Source: Streptomyces piniterrae (GTDB lineage Bacteria; Actinomycetota; Actinomycetes; Streptomycetales; Streptomycetaceae). Taken from it: a DNA stretch of 64,000 nt. The notes beneath the pieces are model-generated. The model did not search any database. It saw only the letters and a list, made by a program, of their open reading frames with translations, and was not told the origin of the DNA. Location of the stretch: the NCBI RefSeq assembly GCF_005048155.1, contig NZ_SUMB01000001.1:558001-622000 (forward strand), given 5' to 3'. Of this stretch, positions 51,342-58,909 are shown piece after piece (within the stretch, counting starts at the first letter, position 1; every line of letters starts with the position of its first letter). Position numbers and translations under genes: made by a program.

Positions 51342-51489
51342 TCGTTTTCACCGTGCCTTCGCTCATGGCCAGTTCGCGTCCGATCTCGGCGTTCGACAGG
51401 CCTCTTGCCACGGCCCTGACCACGTCGGACTCCCGGCCGGTCAGCTCCGCCAGTCGCCTGCGTGCCTCGGTGGCGCCCTCCGACCGCAG
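51341..51489 (-). pseudogene. LuxR-type DNA-binding domain fragment, inverted
   Basis: On the minus strand this reads TEARRRLAELTGRESDVVR, then AVARGLSNAEIGRELAMSEGTVKT, a nearly complete LuxR helix-turn-helix with LTxRE and the GLSNAEIxxxLxxSxGTVK signature. It ends exactly where the receiver fragment of the other strand ends. The two pieces look like one NarL-type regulator broken by an inversion. The remaining bases to 51592 hold nothing I can support. Confidence 0.75.
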
Positions 51490-51592
51490 TCACACGTTCT
51501 GGGAATCGACGAGACCGGGGGAGTGACCACCACGGCGGCACCCCCCGGACAAGCGGGCGCGGGATCCGGTGCGGCACCCCGTACGCGGGGAT

Positions 51593-52267
51593 TTACGCTC
51601 CCGCAGCGGAGCGCCGTGGATCTCCGGGCCCGCACACGATGTGCTCCGACACCGAGACCACGCCGTCAACGGTCCGGCACAGCCGCACAATGATCGGGAT
51701 CAGCCCTGCGACCTCGACCGTCCCGCCCAGCGTGACCCGCCCCTCGCGCACCTCCGCGGTCACCGCCAGGGGAGCGAGCCCCAGCGTCTGCTGCAGCACG
51801 TCCCGGTTGATCTCCTCGCGGATCGCCTCGTCCCGGCGCAGGAAGATCCGCAGCAGGTCAGCGCGGCTGACGATGCCCTGCAACCGGTCCGTCTCGTCCA
51901 CCACCGGCAGCCGCTTGACGTTCTGGACCTCCATCAGGCGCGCCGCCTCCACCACGGTCCACTCCGGTCGCGCGCACACGGCGGGAGCCGACATCAGTTC
52001 CTCGGCCGTGGCCCCCTCGGCCTTGGCCCGCTCCCACGCCTCCAGATGCGGCATCGGCGTCCGGCCTGACGGGTCGGCCTGACCGGAGGACTTGCGCAGC
52101 AGATCGGCCTCGGACACCACACCCATCGGACGGTCCAGCTCGTCGACCACAGGCACGGCGGTGACCCCGTTGTCCGCGAGCAGCTTGACGACCTCCTTGA
52201 ACGGCATGTCCCGCCGCGCCCGGACGACCTTCCGGGTCATGAGCTCTCCGACCGTGCGGTGCAGCAT
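51593..52267 (-). CDS. CBS-pair and BON domain protein
   Basis: A 224-residue soluble protein. Two CBS motifs (about 8-60 and 88-143; GVTAVPVVDELDRPMGVVSE and VKRLPVVDETDRLQGIVSR) form a Bateman module that binds adenine nucleotides. A BON domain follows (about 150-215; VTLGGTVEV...VDGVVSVSEHI). Hypoxia- and dormancy-linked gene sets in actinobacteria often include such proteins (for example Hrp1 of Mycobacterium for the CBS part). It is divergent from the HTH/nitroreductase fusion gene. Confidence 0.88.
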   Translation of the reverse strand: MLHRTVGELMTRKVVRARRDMPFKEVVKLLADNGVTAVPVVDELDRPMGVVSEADLLRKSSGQADPSGRTPMPHLEAWERAKAEGATAEELMSAPAVCARPEWTVVEAARLMEVQNVKRLPVVDETDRLQGIVSRADLLRIFLRRDEAIREEINRDVLQQTLGLAPLAVTAEVREGRVTLGGTVEVAGLIPIIVRLCRTVDGVVSVSEHIVCGPGDPRRSAAGA

Positions 52268-52368
52268 CTTCGGCTCCTTCCGGCGGGTGACAGCCGGCCG
52301 CGGTCACCTCCTCAGCGTGTCAGGAGCCGGTCTCGCAGAGGTGAGGCCGACCGGACCGTCCTGAGCCA

Positions 52369-52397
52369 CCGACCGGCCCCGTCCCGGGGCCGGTCGG
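52369..52397. promoter_or_regulatory. Strong inverted repeat in the divergent promoter region
   Basis: CCGACCGGCCCCG and CGGGGCCGGTCGG form a perfect 13-bp stem with a 3-base loop, between the divergent CBS and DUF1918-fusion genes. It could be a hairpin or, given the palindromic GGCC core, a regulator site; dormancy-type response regulators bind GGGxC...GxCCC-like palindromes. Confidence 0.45.
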
Positions 52398-52504
52398 CCC
52401 GATGGACCGGGCCCGGTCGTCCGATGTGGCCGGCCCGCCGGGCGTGACACGTTGGGTATGGCGACGTTTCGGAGGTACCGGCCGACGTCCGGGAGGAGCG
52501 GGTG

Positions 52505-54358
52505 ATGACCATGCGAGCTCACCTCGGTGACCACCTCATCGTCGAAAGCCCGGTCACCGGCGCCGCCCGGCGCGACGGCGAGATCGTCGGGCTCCATCAC
52601 GACGACGGCACGCCGCCCTTCGACGTGCGCTGGTCGGACACGGCTCGGGTGACGCTCGTCTGTCCAGGTCCCGGCGCGCATATCGACCATGTCGAGCACG
52701 GCCCCGAAAGCACCCGGCAGGACTCCCGGCACGGCGGGGCAGAGGCGGGCAGGGCGGACAGGGAAGCGGTCGCCGCGTCCGATCGGCACCCGTCCAGGGC
52801 ATCGGGCCCCGGCGACATCGGCCGGCGGGTGGCAGCCGAACGCGGGCGAAAGGGACTGACCAGGACGGAGACGGCCCGCCGCGCCAAGATGGCGCCGGAC
52901 TACCTGGCCTATCTCGAAGAACGGCCGGCCGACCCGAGCCTGATGAGCCTCATCCGGCTGGCCGACGCTCTGGGCACCACCGCCACGGCCTTGCGCGGGG
53001 GAGGCATCGACCTGCCGCCGGGCAGGGGCCAGGCGCTGCTGCACCCCGGGCTGTCGGATCTCGGTCCCGATGAATGCCGCGCCCGGCTGGCCACGCATGG
53101 CGTGGGGCGGGTCGCGGTATCGACCCCCGACGGTCCGGCGGTCGTCCCGGTGAACTACGAGGTCGTCGACGACACCATCGCCTTCCGGACGGCGCCCGAC
53201 GCGGCCCCTTCGGCGGCCGTGGGAACGGACGTCGCCTTCGAGGTCGACCAGCTGGACGAGGCCGCGAGGACGATGAACGCCGGTCGGTCGATGAACGCCG
53301 GTCGGTCGATGAAACCCGGCCGGTCGATGAACCCCGGTCGAGCGGCGTCGCGAAGGGAGGCTCCGGTGACGGAACAGGGACTCTCCGAAAAGCGGGTGAC
53401 AGCGCTGGTCCACGATGCCGCTGCCGCTCCGTCGATGCACAACGCGCAGCCCTGGCACTTCCGTTACTTCCGCGGCAGCCGCGTCTTCCACGTACGCGCC
53501 GATTTCGACCGTGTCATGCCGCACGCCGACCCCGACACCCGCGCCCTCCATCTCGGCTGCGGCGCAGCCCTGTTCAACCTGCGGGTCGCCGTGGTCCACG
53601 AGGGCTGGTACCCGGCCACCCAGGTGCTGCCCGATCAGACCGATCCCGCCCTGCTCGCCACCGTGCAGCTGATCGGCCTCGGCAGCGACGAGAGCGGCCT
53701 GGCCGCGCTGTATCCGGCGATTCACCAACGGCACACCAGCCGCTTCCCGTTCGAGGAGACGGAGATCCCCCAGTCCGTGCGGACGGCCCTCAGCGGTGCC
53801 GCCCATATCGAGGGAGCCTCACTGACCTTCCCCACCGCATGGCATCTGCAGGAACTGCTGGATCTGGTGCGGGAAGCCGAGGCACGCAACCTCACCGACC
53901 GCGCCAGCGACCAGGACCTGGCGCGATGGACACACATCGACGACTCATCAGAACGCCCTGCCCCCGACGGAGTTCCCGACTACGCCTTCGGGCCGCGAAA
54001 GCTCGGCGGCAAGGCACCGATGCGCGATTTCGCCGGCACCAGGCCCGTAGCGGGCCGCGACGCCGCGGAGTTCGAGCACTCCCCCCACCTGGCCCTCCTG
54101 AGCACCGCCCACGATCGCCCGGAGGACTGGGTGCGCGCCGGCCAGGCCATGCAACGCGTCCTGCTGCTGGCAACGCTCAAGGGCCTGTCGAGCTCCCTCG
54201 CCACCCAACCCCTGGAGTGGACCGACCTGCGCTGGCCGCTGCGGGACCCGATATCGGGGGAAGGCCATGTACAGATGCTGCTGCGCCTCGGATACGGCCC
54301 CAAAGGCACCAGCACCCCACGCCGTCCGGTGTCGGAGGTCCTCGACATCGAGCCCTGA
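52505..54358 (+). CDS. DUF1918-HTH-PNPOx (truncated)-nitroreductase fusion
   Basis: A 617-residue open frame joining two genes. Residues 1-60 are DUF1918 (GDHLIVESPVTGAARRDGEI), about 100-165 an XRE helix-turn-helix (RRAKMAPDYLAYLEERP), about 170-255 the first part of a pyridoxamine-phosphate-oxidase-like domain, which stops abruptly at FEVDQLDEA. Four 18-bp repeats follow, then an Acg/Rv2032-like nitroreductase (VHDAAAAPSMHNAQPWHFR). AAGGGAGG just before the GTG at 53366 would let the nitroreductase (330 residues, the normal family length) be made alone. The first gene seems to have lost its end and stop codon, so the product may be a fusion, two proteins, or both. Confidence 0.8.
   Translation: MTMRAHLGDHLIVESPVTGAARRDGEIVGLHHDDGTPPFDVRWSDTARVTLVCPGPGAHIDHVEHGPESTRQDSRHGGAEAGRADREAVAASDRHPSRASGPGDIGRRVAAERGRKGLTRTETARRAKMAPDYLAYLEERPADPSLMSLIRLADALGTTATALRGGGIDLPPGRGQALLHPGLSDLGPDECRARLATHGVGRVAVSTPDGPAVVPVNYEVVDDTIAFRTAPDAAPSAAVGTDVAFEVDQLDEAARTMNAGRSMNAGRSMKPGRSMNPGRAASRREAPVTEQGLSEKRVTALVHDAAAAPSMHNAQPWHFRYFRGSRVFHVRADFDRVMPHADPDTRALHLGCGAALFNLRVAVVHEGWYPATQVLPDQTDPALLATVQLIGLGSDESGLAALYPAIHQRHTSRFPFEETEIPQSVRTALSGAAHIEGASLTFPTAWHLQELLDLVREAEARNLTDRASDQDLARWTHIDDSSERPAPDGVPDYAFGPRKLGGKAPMRDFAGTRPVAGRDAAEFEHSPHLALLSTAHDRPEDWVRAGQAMQRVLLLATLKGLSSSLATQPLEWTDLRWPLRDPISGEGHVQMLLRLGYGPKGTSTPRRPVSEVLDIEP
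53273..53344 (+). repeat. 18-bp tandem repeat, four units, at the fusion junction
   Basis: Four units (two identical ATGAACGCCGGTCGGTCG, then ATGAAACCCGGCCGGTCG and ATGAACCCCGGTCGAGCG) encode MNAGRS, MNAGRS, MKPGRS, MNPGRA. Each unit begins with ATG. They sit between the cut PNPOx domain and the nitroreductase start. Confidence 0.9.
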
Positions 54359-54453
54359 CCAGCCGAGCACGGAACATCCGGAAAGCGCTGGAAGGGCGGG
54401 AAGCGCAGAACATACGGAGATATCACGGAGAGAGCCGTAGGAGATGAACTGTG

Positions 54454-54984
54454 ATGCGTGTGGTCATCGTTTACGAGAGCTTGTTCGGCAACACCCGACA
54501 GGTTGCCGAGGCGATCGGCGAAGGCGTGCGGGAGGCTCGCCCGGAGGCCGAGATCGACTGCGTACGGGTGGACCAGCCGGCGGCCCGGGAGCGTGCCGGT
54601 TCGGCCGACCTGCTCGTCGTGGGAGGTCCCACCCACATGCGGGGCATGACCTCCGGCCTGTCCCGGAAGATGGGCGTGAAGGCCGAGATGAGAAAGGAAG
54701 AGGCGGAGCGGCACGACCCCGAGATGGGTGGCGAGGGACCCGGCCTCCGGGACTGGTTCCACGAGCTGCCCAAGACCCGTAGCGCCCACGCCGCCGCTTT
54801 CGACACCCACGCGGACGTCCGTATGGCAGGCGGCGCCGCCCCCGCCATCGCACGGCGCCTGCGCAGCCACCACTACGAACTCGTCGCGGAACCAGAGGGT
54901 TTCCTGATCGAGGACACCGAAGGCCCGCTCCGGAAAGGGGAACTCGACCGGGCGAAGGCATGGGGAGCGGCGTTGCATGCCTGA
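54454..54984 (+). CDS. Flavodoxin-domain protein
   Basis: A 176-residue flavodoxin-like protein: VVIVYESLFGNTRQVAEAIGEG is the FMN phosphate loop with T/S-x-T-G-N-T-type pattern, and LLVVGGPTHMRGM is the second flavin loop. A helical insertion with charged residues (MRKEEAERHDPEM) is typical of actinobacterial members. It follows the nitroreductase by 95 bases and may donate electrons to it. A start at the preceding GTG (54451) is equally possible. Confidence 0.85.
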   Translation: MRVVIVYESLFGNTRQVAEAIGEGVREARPEAEIDCVRVDQPAARERAGSADLLVVGGPTHMRGMTSGLSRKMGVKAEMRKEEAERHDPEMGGEGPGLRDWFHELPKTRSAHAAAFDTHADVRMAGGAAPAIARRLRSHHYELVAEPEGFLIEDTEGPLRKGELDRAKAWGAALHA

Positions 54985-55020
54985 TCTCTGAGCCGAGCGA
55001 CAACTCGGTACGTTCGGAAC

Positions 55021-55782
55021 TCAGTAGCGGTGTCCCGGCCAGTGCGGGTCGTCCCAGCGGTCGTTTCCGGTGAGTCCGAGCAGTCGTATCCGGTGGAGCA
55101 GCTCTTCAGGGGCGCCGTGGGCCCGCAGCCGGGCAGGGGCATGGAGCAGCAGCCAGGCTGTCAGCCCGGCGCGCGTGTCTTCCTCGTCATGCCAGGTGTC
55201 CCAGGGAAGCCCGTCCCCCAAGAGCTCGTACTCCCAGTGGGCCACGGCTTCGGCCAGGTGCTGGTCGGCCGTGGGGTGAGTCTGCGTCTCCCAGATGCGG
55301 AGCCAGGGGCTGAGCGTGGCGGACGCCTCCGCGTTGAGCGCGAGGACCTCGTACGCCGGCACGGCGGGGTCGGGATCGGCGAGGGTGTGGGCCCACCAGG
55401 CATGCAGGAATTCCCGCACTGCGGCGGTCTGTTCGACGGGCCACTGCTGCCACTTGGCGCGGTGGAAAGCGCGTCCGACCTCCTGCATGCCGAAGAGAGG
55501 CTGGATGAGTCCGCGCGTGAGGGCTGTGGCGAACTGGGGCAGGATCCGGCGCAGTACGGATGCCTTGTAGGCCCAGTCGGTCGCCTGCCAGGTGCGACGC
55601 AGAAGGTCCGGGTCCAGCTCCGTGTCCGGCGTTTTCAGCTGCGCCAGGTCTTCCGCGTTGCCCCAGTGGCACTCACAGTTGTGTTCGTCGGGGTGGGCGG
55701 CCATCCCGCGAAAGACAGCGGCGACGCCGTCCAGCGCGCTGTCGAGGCGAAGTCGTGCGGGTGTCCGGTCGCGGAGCGTCAT
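55021..55782 (-). CDS. Hypothetical protein, 253 aa
   Basis: I do not recognise the family. The protein is soluble and rich in Trp and His (HPDEHNCECHWGNAEDLAQL, FHRAKWQQWPVEQ, WETQTHPTADQHLAEAVAHW, DRWDDPHWPGHRY). The CECHWG motif near the start could bind a metal. Codon usage is typical of Streptomyces and the frame is intact, so it is probably a real gene. It converges on the flavodoxin gene with 36 bases between stops. Confidence 0.7.
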   Translation of the reverse strand: MTLRDRTPARLRLDSALDGVAAVFRGMAAHPDEHNCECHWGNAEDLAQLKTPDTELDPDLLRRTWQATDWAYKASVLRRILPQFATALTRGLIQPLFGMQEVGRAFHRAKWQQWPVEQTAAVREFLHAWWAHTLADPDPAVPAYEVLALNAEASATLSPWLRIWETQTHPTADQHLAEAVAHWEYELLGDGLPWDTWHDEEDTRAGLTAWLLLHAPARLRAHGAPEELLHRIRLLGLTGNDRWDDPHWPGHRY

Positions 55783-55866
55783 GGCGGTCGCCTTCGGGGA
55801 CTCCGGGAGATTGCGGTCACCCGAAGGTCACCAACTTACCGGTCTGACCCCAGCACTGCACCACTG

Positions 55867-55909
55867 CCTCCCCCGTAACAGGAACAGCGCCTCCCCGTAA
55901 CAGGAACAG
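55867..55909. repeat. Direct repeat CCTCCCCGTAACAGGAACAG (two copies)
   Basis: Two copies of a 20-21-base unit at 55867-55887 and 55890-55909, two bases apart, about 85 bases upstream of the hypothetical gene at 55782. They could be a regulator site or a simple duplication. Confidence 0.6.
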
Positions 55910-56194
55910 GCCGGATGCGCCGCCCTTACCGTGACCGAAAGGGAGCAGAAGCGAATATGCCGCCGCTCCGCGCTGGGGCCCTCGCTGCCGGTGACCAGTT
56001 GCCTCCGGAATCACCATGGCCCCGGTCACCACATCTTCCACCGACCGGAGGGAAGTCCACCGCACACTGTTTGTCGATCAGGCATCGACTCACCGCAACG
56101 ATCGGCATGTTAAAGGGGTGTTGTCGTGCATTTCCCGCCAGGGCGGCGGTGAATGCGATCGACTCCCGGACCGCCTCGTTATGGCCCATCGGTT

Positions 56195-56217
56195 TTGCCG
56201 GCCGGCGGGGCCGGCAA
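56195..56217. terminator. Candidate hairpin TTGCCGGCC-loop-GGCCGGCAA
   Basis: A perfect 9-bp stem with a 5-base loop, 224 bases before the graspetide precursor. It might stop transcription entering the RiPP locus or end an unmapped transcript. No T-tract follows. Confidence 0.35.
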
Positions 56218-56440
56218 CCCCCGGAAGGGAATACACGGTGTAGCGCTGATCTCACTCTCAGGCGATGCGCGTCGGCCGATAAATACGGTCTGTTGCCAAG
56301 TCCGTCAAGTGGATCGCGGGAAACGAGCAAAGGCGGCAACTATTGACCGAAGAGTTGCGTCATCCGTGCAGAGTTGTCTAGTGAAATACCCGTCCCTGAC
56401 CGTGGCATGAGGCCGGACACGGGGTCTTGAAGGAGAAGGT

Positions 56441-56632
56441 ATGCGACCGTTTGCGTTGAGCTACGCCCGCCCGGCGGTGAAGTCGGCGGCCGCCACTCCG
56501 TACACCTACGACGCCACGCGGCAACTCAACGTGCTGCCCGACGGCCGGCCCGCCACCAGCAGCCGGGCGGTCCTGCTGGCCACCGGCACCACCGCCTCCA
56601 CCGCCGGGTCCAAGACCCACTTCGACGACTGA
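56441..56632 (+). CDS. tgmA: ATP-grasp-modified RiPP (graspetide) precursor
   Basis: A 63-residue precursor peptide with AAGGAG six bases before the ATG. The leader MRPFALSYARPAVKSAAATP and TYDATRQLNVLPDGRPA match the conserved leader of the TgmA/GRASP_targ family (PFxLSxA..., YDxxxQLxxxxDGRPA). The core is the C-terminal AVLLATGTTASTAGSKTHFDD: Thr/Ser hydroxyls and the terminal Asp pair are the expected partners for side-chain ester crosslinks, with Lys as a possible amide partner. It lies 6 bases before the maturase gene. Confidence 0.9.
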   Translation: MRPFALSYARPAVKSAAATPYTYDATRQLNVLPDGRPATSSRAVLLATGTTASTAGSKTHFDD

Positions 56633-56638
56633 ACGTCC

Positions 56639-57568
56639 ATGACCGTTCTCGTCCTCACCTGTGAGGAAGACCTGACCGCGGACATGGTCGTCGCGACGCT
56701 GAACGACCGCGGCGTTCCGCTCGTCCGCCTCGACCCGGCCGACCTGCCCGGCCGGATCGACCTGTCCGCGGACTACGGGGGCAACGGCTTCCACGGCTAC
56801 CTCAAGACCGACGAACGCATGGTGAGCCTCGGCAGCCTGCGTTCGGTGTGGGTCCGCAGGCCCGGCACACCGGGCACTCGCGCAGCGGAACCGTCGGCCT
56901 GGCTCACGCTGGAGTCCGAGCAGGCGCTCTACGGCATGCTCACCGCTACCCAGGCCCGCTGGATGAACCACCCGGCGGCGGCCGGACAGGCCCGCTACAA
57001 GCCTTGGCAGCTCCATATCGCCCAGCAGAGCGGCTTCACCGTCCCCGCCACACTGATCACCTCGTTCCCGTCGGTCGCGCGTCAGTTCGCCGCCACGCAC
57101 CAGGACCTCGTCGTCAAGTCGGTCTCCGGGAGACACCCCGGCGATCCTCCGATGGTGCTGCCCACCACCCGGATCAGCCCCGACGCGGACTTCAGCGCGG
57201 TCGCGGCCGGACCGACCCTGTTCCAGCAACACATACGCAAGCAGGCCGACATCCGGCTGACCTGCGTCGACGGCCAACTCTTCGCCGCCCGTAAGGAAGC
57301 CGACCCCGACGAGGTGGACAGCCGCTTCACGGAGAACGCGGCCTGGAAGCCCGCCGACGTCCCCGACCTCATCCGCCGGTCGGTGACCGCGTACATGACC
57401 ACCGCTCAACTCGCCTACGGAGCATTCGACTTCGCCGAGGACCGCAATGGAACCTGGTGGTTCCTCGAATGCAACCAGGGCGGCCAGTTCGGCTTCATCC
57501 AGCTCGACACCGATCAGCCCATCGCCCAGGCCATTGCCACCTGGTTGGCGGCGGACCCGCTCACGTGA
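56639..57568 (+). CDS. tgmB: ATP-grasp ribosomal peptide maturase (graspetide synthetase)
   Basis: A 309-residue ATP-grasp enzyme of the MvdD/SAV_5884 type. The N-terminal pre-domain (VLVLTCEEDLTADMVVATLN) recognises the precursor; VWVRRPGTPG, QDLVVKSVSGRHPGDPP (ATP Lys) and AYGAFDFAEDRNGTWWFLE followed by CNQGGQFG (Asp-Glu-Asn metal site) are family blocks. It phosphorylates Asp/Glu side chains of the precursor and forms ester or amide macrocycles. The methyltransferase (TgmC, PIMT-like) often found third in such loci is not present downstream, so no aspartimide is predicted. Export and protease functions are also absent locally. Confidence 0.92.
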   Translation: MTVLVLTCEEDLTADMVVATLNDRGVPLVRLDPADLPGRIDLSADYGGNGFHGYLKTDERMVSLGSLRSVWVRRPGTPGTRAAEPSAWLTLESEQALYGMLTATQARWMNHPAAAGQARYKPWQLHIAQQSGFTVPATLITSFPSVARQFAATHQDLVVKSVSGRHPGDPPMVLPTTRISPDADFSAVAAGPTLFQQHIRKQADIRLTCVDGQLFAARKEADPDEVDSRFTENAAWKPADVPDLIRRSVTAYMTTAQLAYGAFDFAEDRNGTWWFLECNQGGQFGFIQLDTDQPIAQAIATWLAADPLT

Positions 57569-57608
57569 GGCGACCGGCCATTCACCAAGGCTTTTCCGCC
57601 TGGCGCTC

Positions 57609-57660
57609 GGCAATGGCAATGGGAAGCGGAAGTGGAAGCGGAAATGGAAGTGGCAAAGGC
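57609..57660. repeat. Hexanucleotide repeat (GGMAGY-like), about eight units
   Basis: A run of six-base units (GGCAAT, GGCAAT, GGGAAG, CGGAAG, TGGAAG and so on) lies 40 bases after the maturase stop. In one frame it encodes alternating Gly-Ser/Asn, but there is no credible gene. It may be a slippage product at the edge of decayed DNA. Confidence 0.65.
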
Positions 57661-57847
57661 GCGTTGGGGTACGGGCGGCTGAGCTTGTGAGCCGTGAATA
57701 CCGAGCCGCGAATTTCGAATGTGCCGGTGCAGCAGAACGATTCATCCGATTGGGGTTTGCGCTTCCAATCCCGACACCTAATCGGGCCGTTTGATCGGGC
57801 CGTTCCGCGAAACACCGCAACGGCCCGACGACGGAAAAGATCGTGTT

Positions 57848-58330
57848 ATGCCGCAGACCGCGGTCATCACCGGAACGAGCACGGGGAACGGCCGCGCGAC
57901 CGCCCGGCTCTCCACCCTCCGGCGCGGAGGAAATCGAGCAGCGCCGCGGCCGGGAGCCCGTGCTCCCCGGTGGCATTAGGACGCCATCGACGTCCGGTTC
58001 AATGCCGCCTTCACCTCAGTGCTCGCCCCATTCGCCGAGCCGAAGCGAGCCGAACCGAGTCGTGCCGGGAGAATTCCAGCGGGTCGCCGAATCACCTACG
58101 TTGTCGGCGACGTCTATGGAACCCGGGCCGCGTCGCGCCGGGTGCTGCCGCGTAATGCGGTGACCATCGTGCAGGTCGGCTCGGTGCTTAACCATCGCTC
58201 CCTGTAGTTGCAGTCGGCATATTGCGGAGCCGAACATGCCGTCAACGGATTCACCCGCAGTCCACAAGTCCCATGCCTTCTCCACGAGAAGAGCGACGTG
58301 CAAATCGCCGTGGTGCAGGGAGCGCCGCGA
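57848..58330 (+). pseudogene. Decayed short-chain dehydrogenase/reductase gene
   Basis: Pieces of an SDR can be read in changing frames: an N-terminal PQTAVITGTSTGNGRATARL (degenerate TGxxxGxG), a middle DVRFNAAFTSVL, NAVTIVQVGSVLNHRSL then a stop, then LQSAYCGAEHAVNGFTRS (the YxxxK catalytic motif now YxxxE) and LLHEKSDVQIAVVQ. At least one stop, several frameshifts and deletions and a lost catalytic Lys make it non-functional. It resembles SDRs with SAYCGAKHA and LLHEKSGV blocks. Confidence 0.75.
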
Positions 58331-58341
58331 AAGAGCTGCTT

Positions 58342-58563
58342 CTAGTGCCGGTGGTCCTCAACGTCGACCACCGGCGCGCCGGGGGACGGCGGTTGGGTGT
58401 GTCGCCGCTTGAGGATGCTCACGTATGCCGAGAGACCGATGATGCCGACGATCATCAGGATGGCGCCCACGAGGTCGAGATTGACTCCGGCCATGTCCCA
58501 GTCCACCGCGAAGGTGAGGATCGCCCCCACCGCGAGCAGACCGATGCATCCGCCGATACCCAT
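58342..58563 (-). CDS. Small DUF6458-like membrane protein
   Basis: A 73-residue protein starting MGIGGCIGLLAVGAILTFAV at 58563. It has two membrane helices (about 4-18 and 29-51, LVGAILMIVGIIGLSAYVSI) and a short polar tail ending VVDVEDHRH. Similar tiny proteins are widespread in actinobacteria with no known function. Longer readings upstream in this frame are antisense to the secreted propeller gene. Confidence 0.8.
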   Translation of the reverse strand: MGIGGCIGLLAVGAILTFAVDWDMAGVNLDLVGAILMIVGIIGLSAYVSILKRRHTQPPSPGAPVVDVEDHRH

Positions 58564-58909
58564 GCTGTAGGCCTCCGTAACTGCTGTGACAATTAGGCCT
58601 GTTGACGTTCGCGTACCCGACGGCGGGCGGCTTATGTTGTCCTCCGCGGCATGGATCGCGGGGGCTTGCATCCGACGCCGCACTCCAGGCCGTGCCCCTT
58701 TCGTGCTGGTGCAGTGCTCCTCTTGCGCCGTTTCCTGCGTATCCGGCCTGTGGGACTCTTCGGTCACCGTCCGCCTCCGACACAGGAATCGGATCGGGCG
58801 TGGCGTCCTGCGTCGCCGGGACGTCGTCCGCCATGGCCGGGCCGCTCGGCTCCCGCGGTGGCCGTCCTGCCAGGCGCCTACACCTCTGTGACCGAAAGGC
58901 GGTGCCTCC
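58564..58909. promoter_or_regulatory. Divergent intergenic region
   Basis: About 346 bases between the small membrane protein and the secreted propeller gene. I see no gene or repeat; both promoters should lie here. Confidence 0.4.

Larger units (their letters stand above)
55783..56440. promoter_or_regulatory. Intergenic region before the graspetide genes
   Basis: A 658-base stretch with lower GC toward its right end. It contains the direct repeat at 55867-55909 and a hairpin at 56195-56217; ORFs across it lack ribosome sites and family features. The promoter for the precursor gene probably lies in 56230-56400. Confidence 0.45.

Noticed and set aside
56016..56410. Short ORFs in the 55.8-56.4 kb gap as a graspetide regulator or second precursor
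   Set aside because: None has a ribosome site, precursor leader motif or DNA-binding motif.
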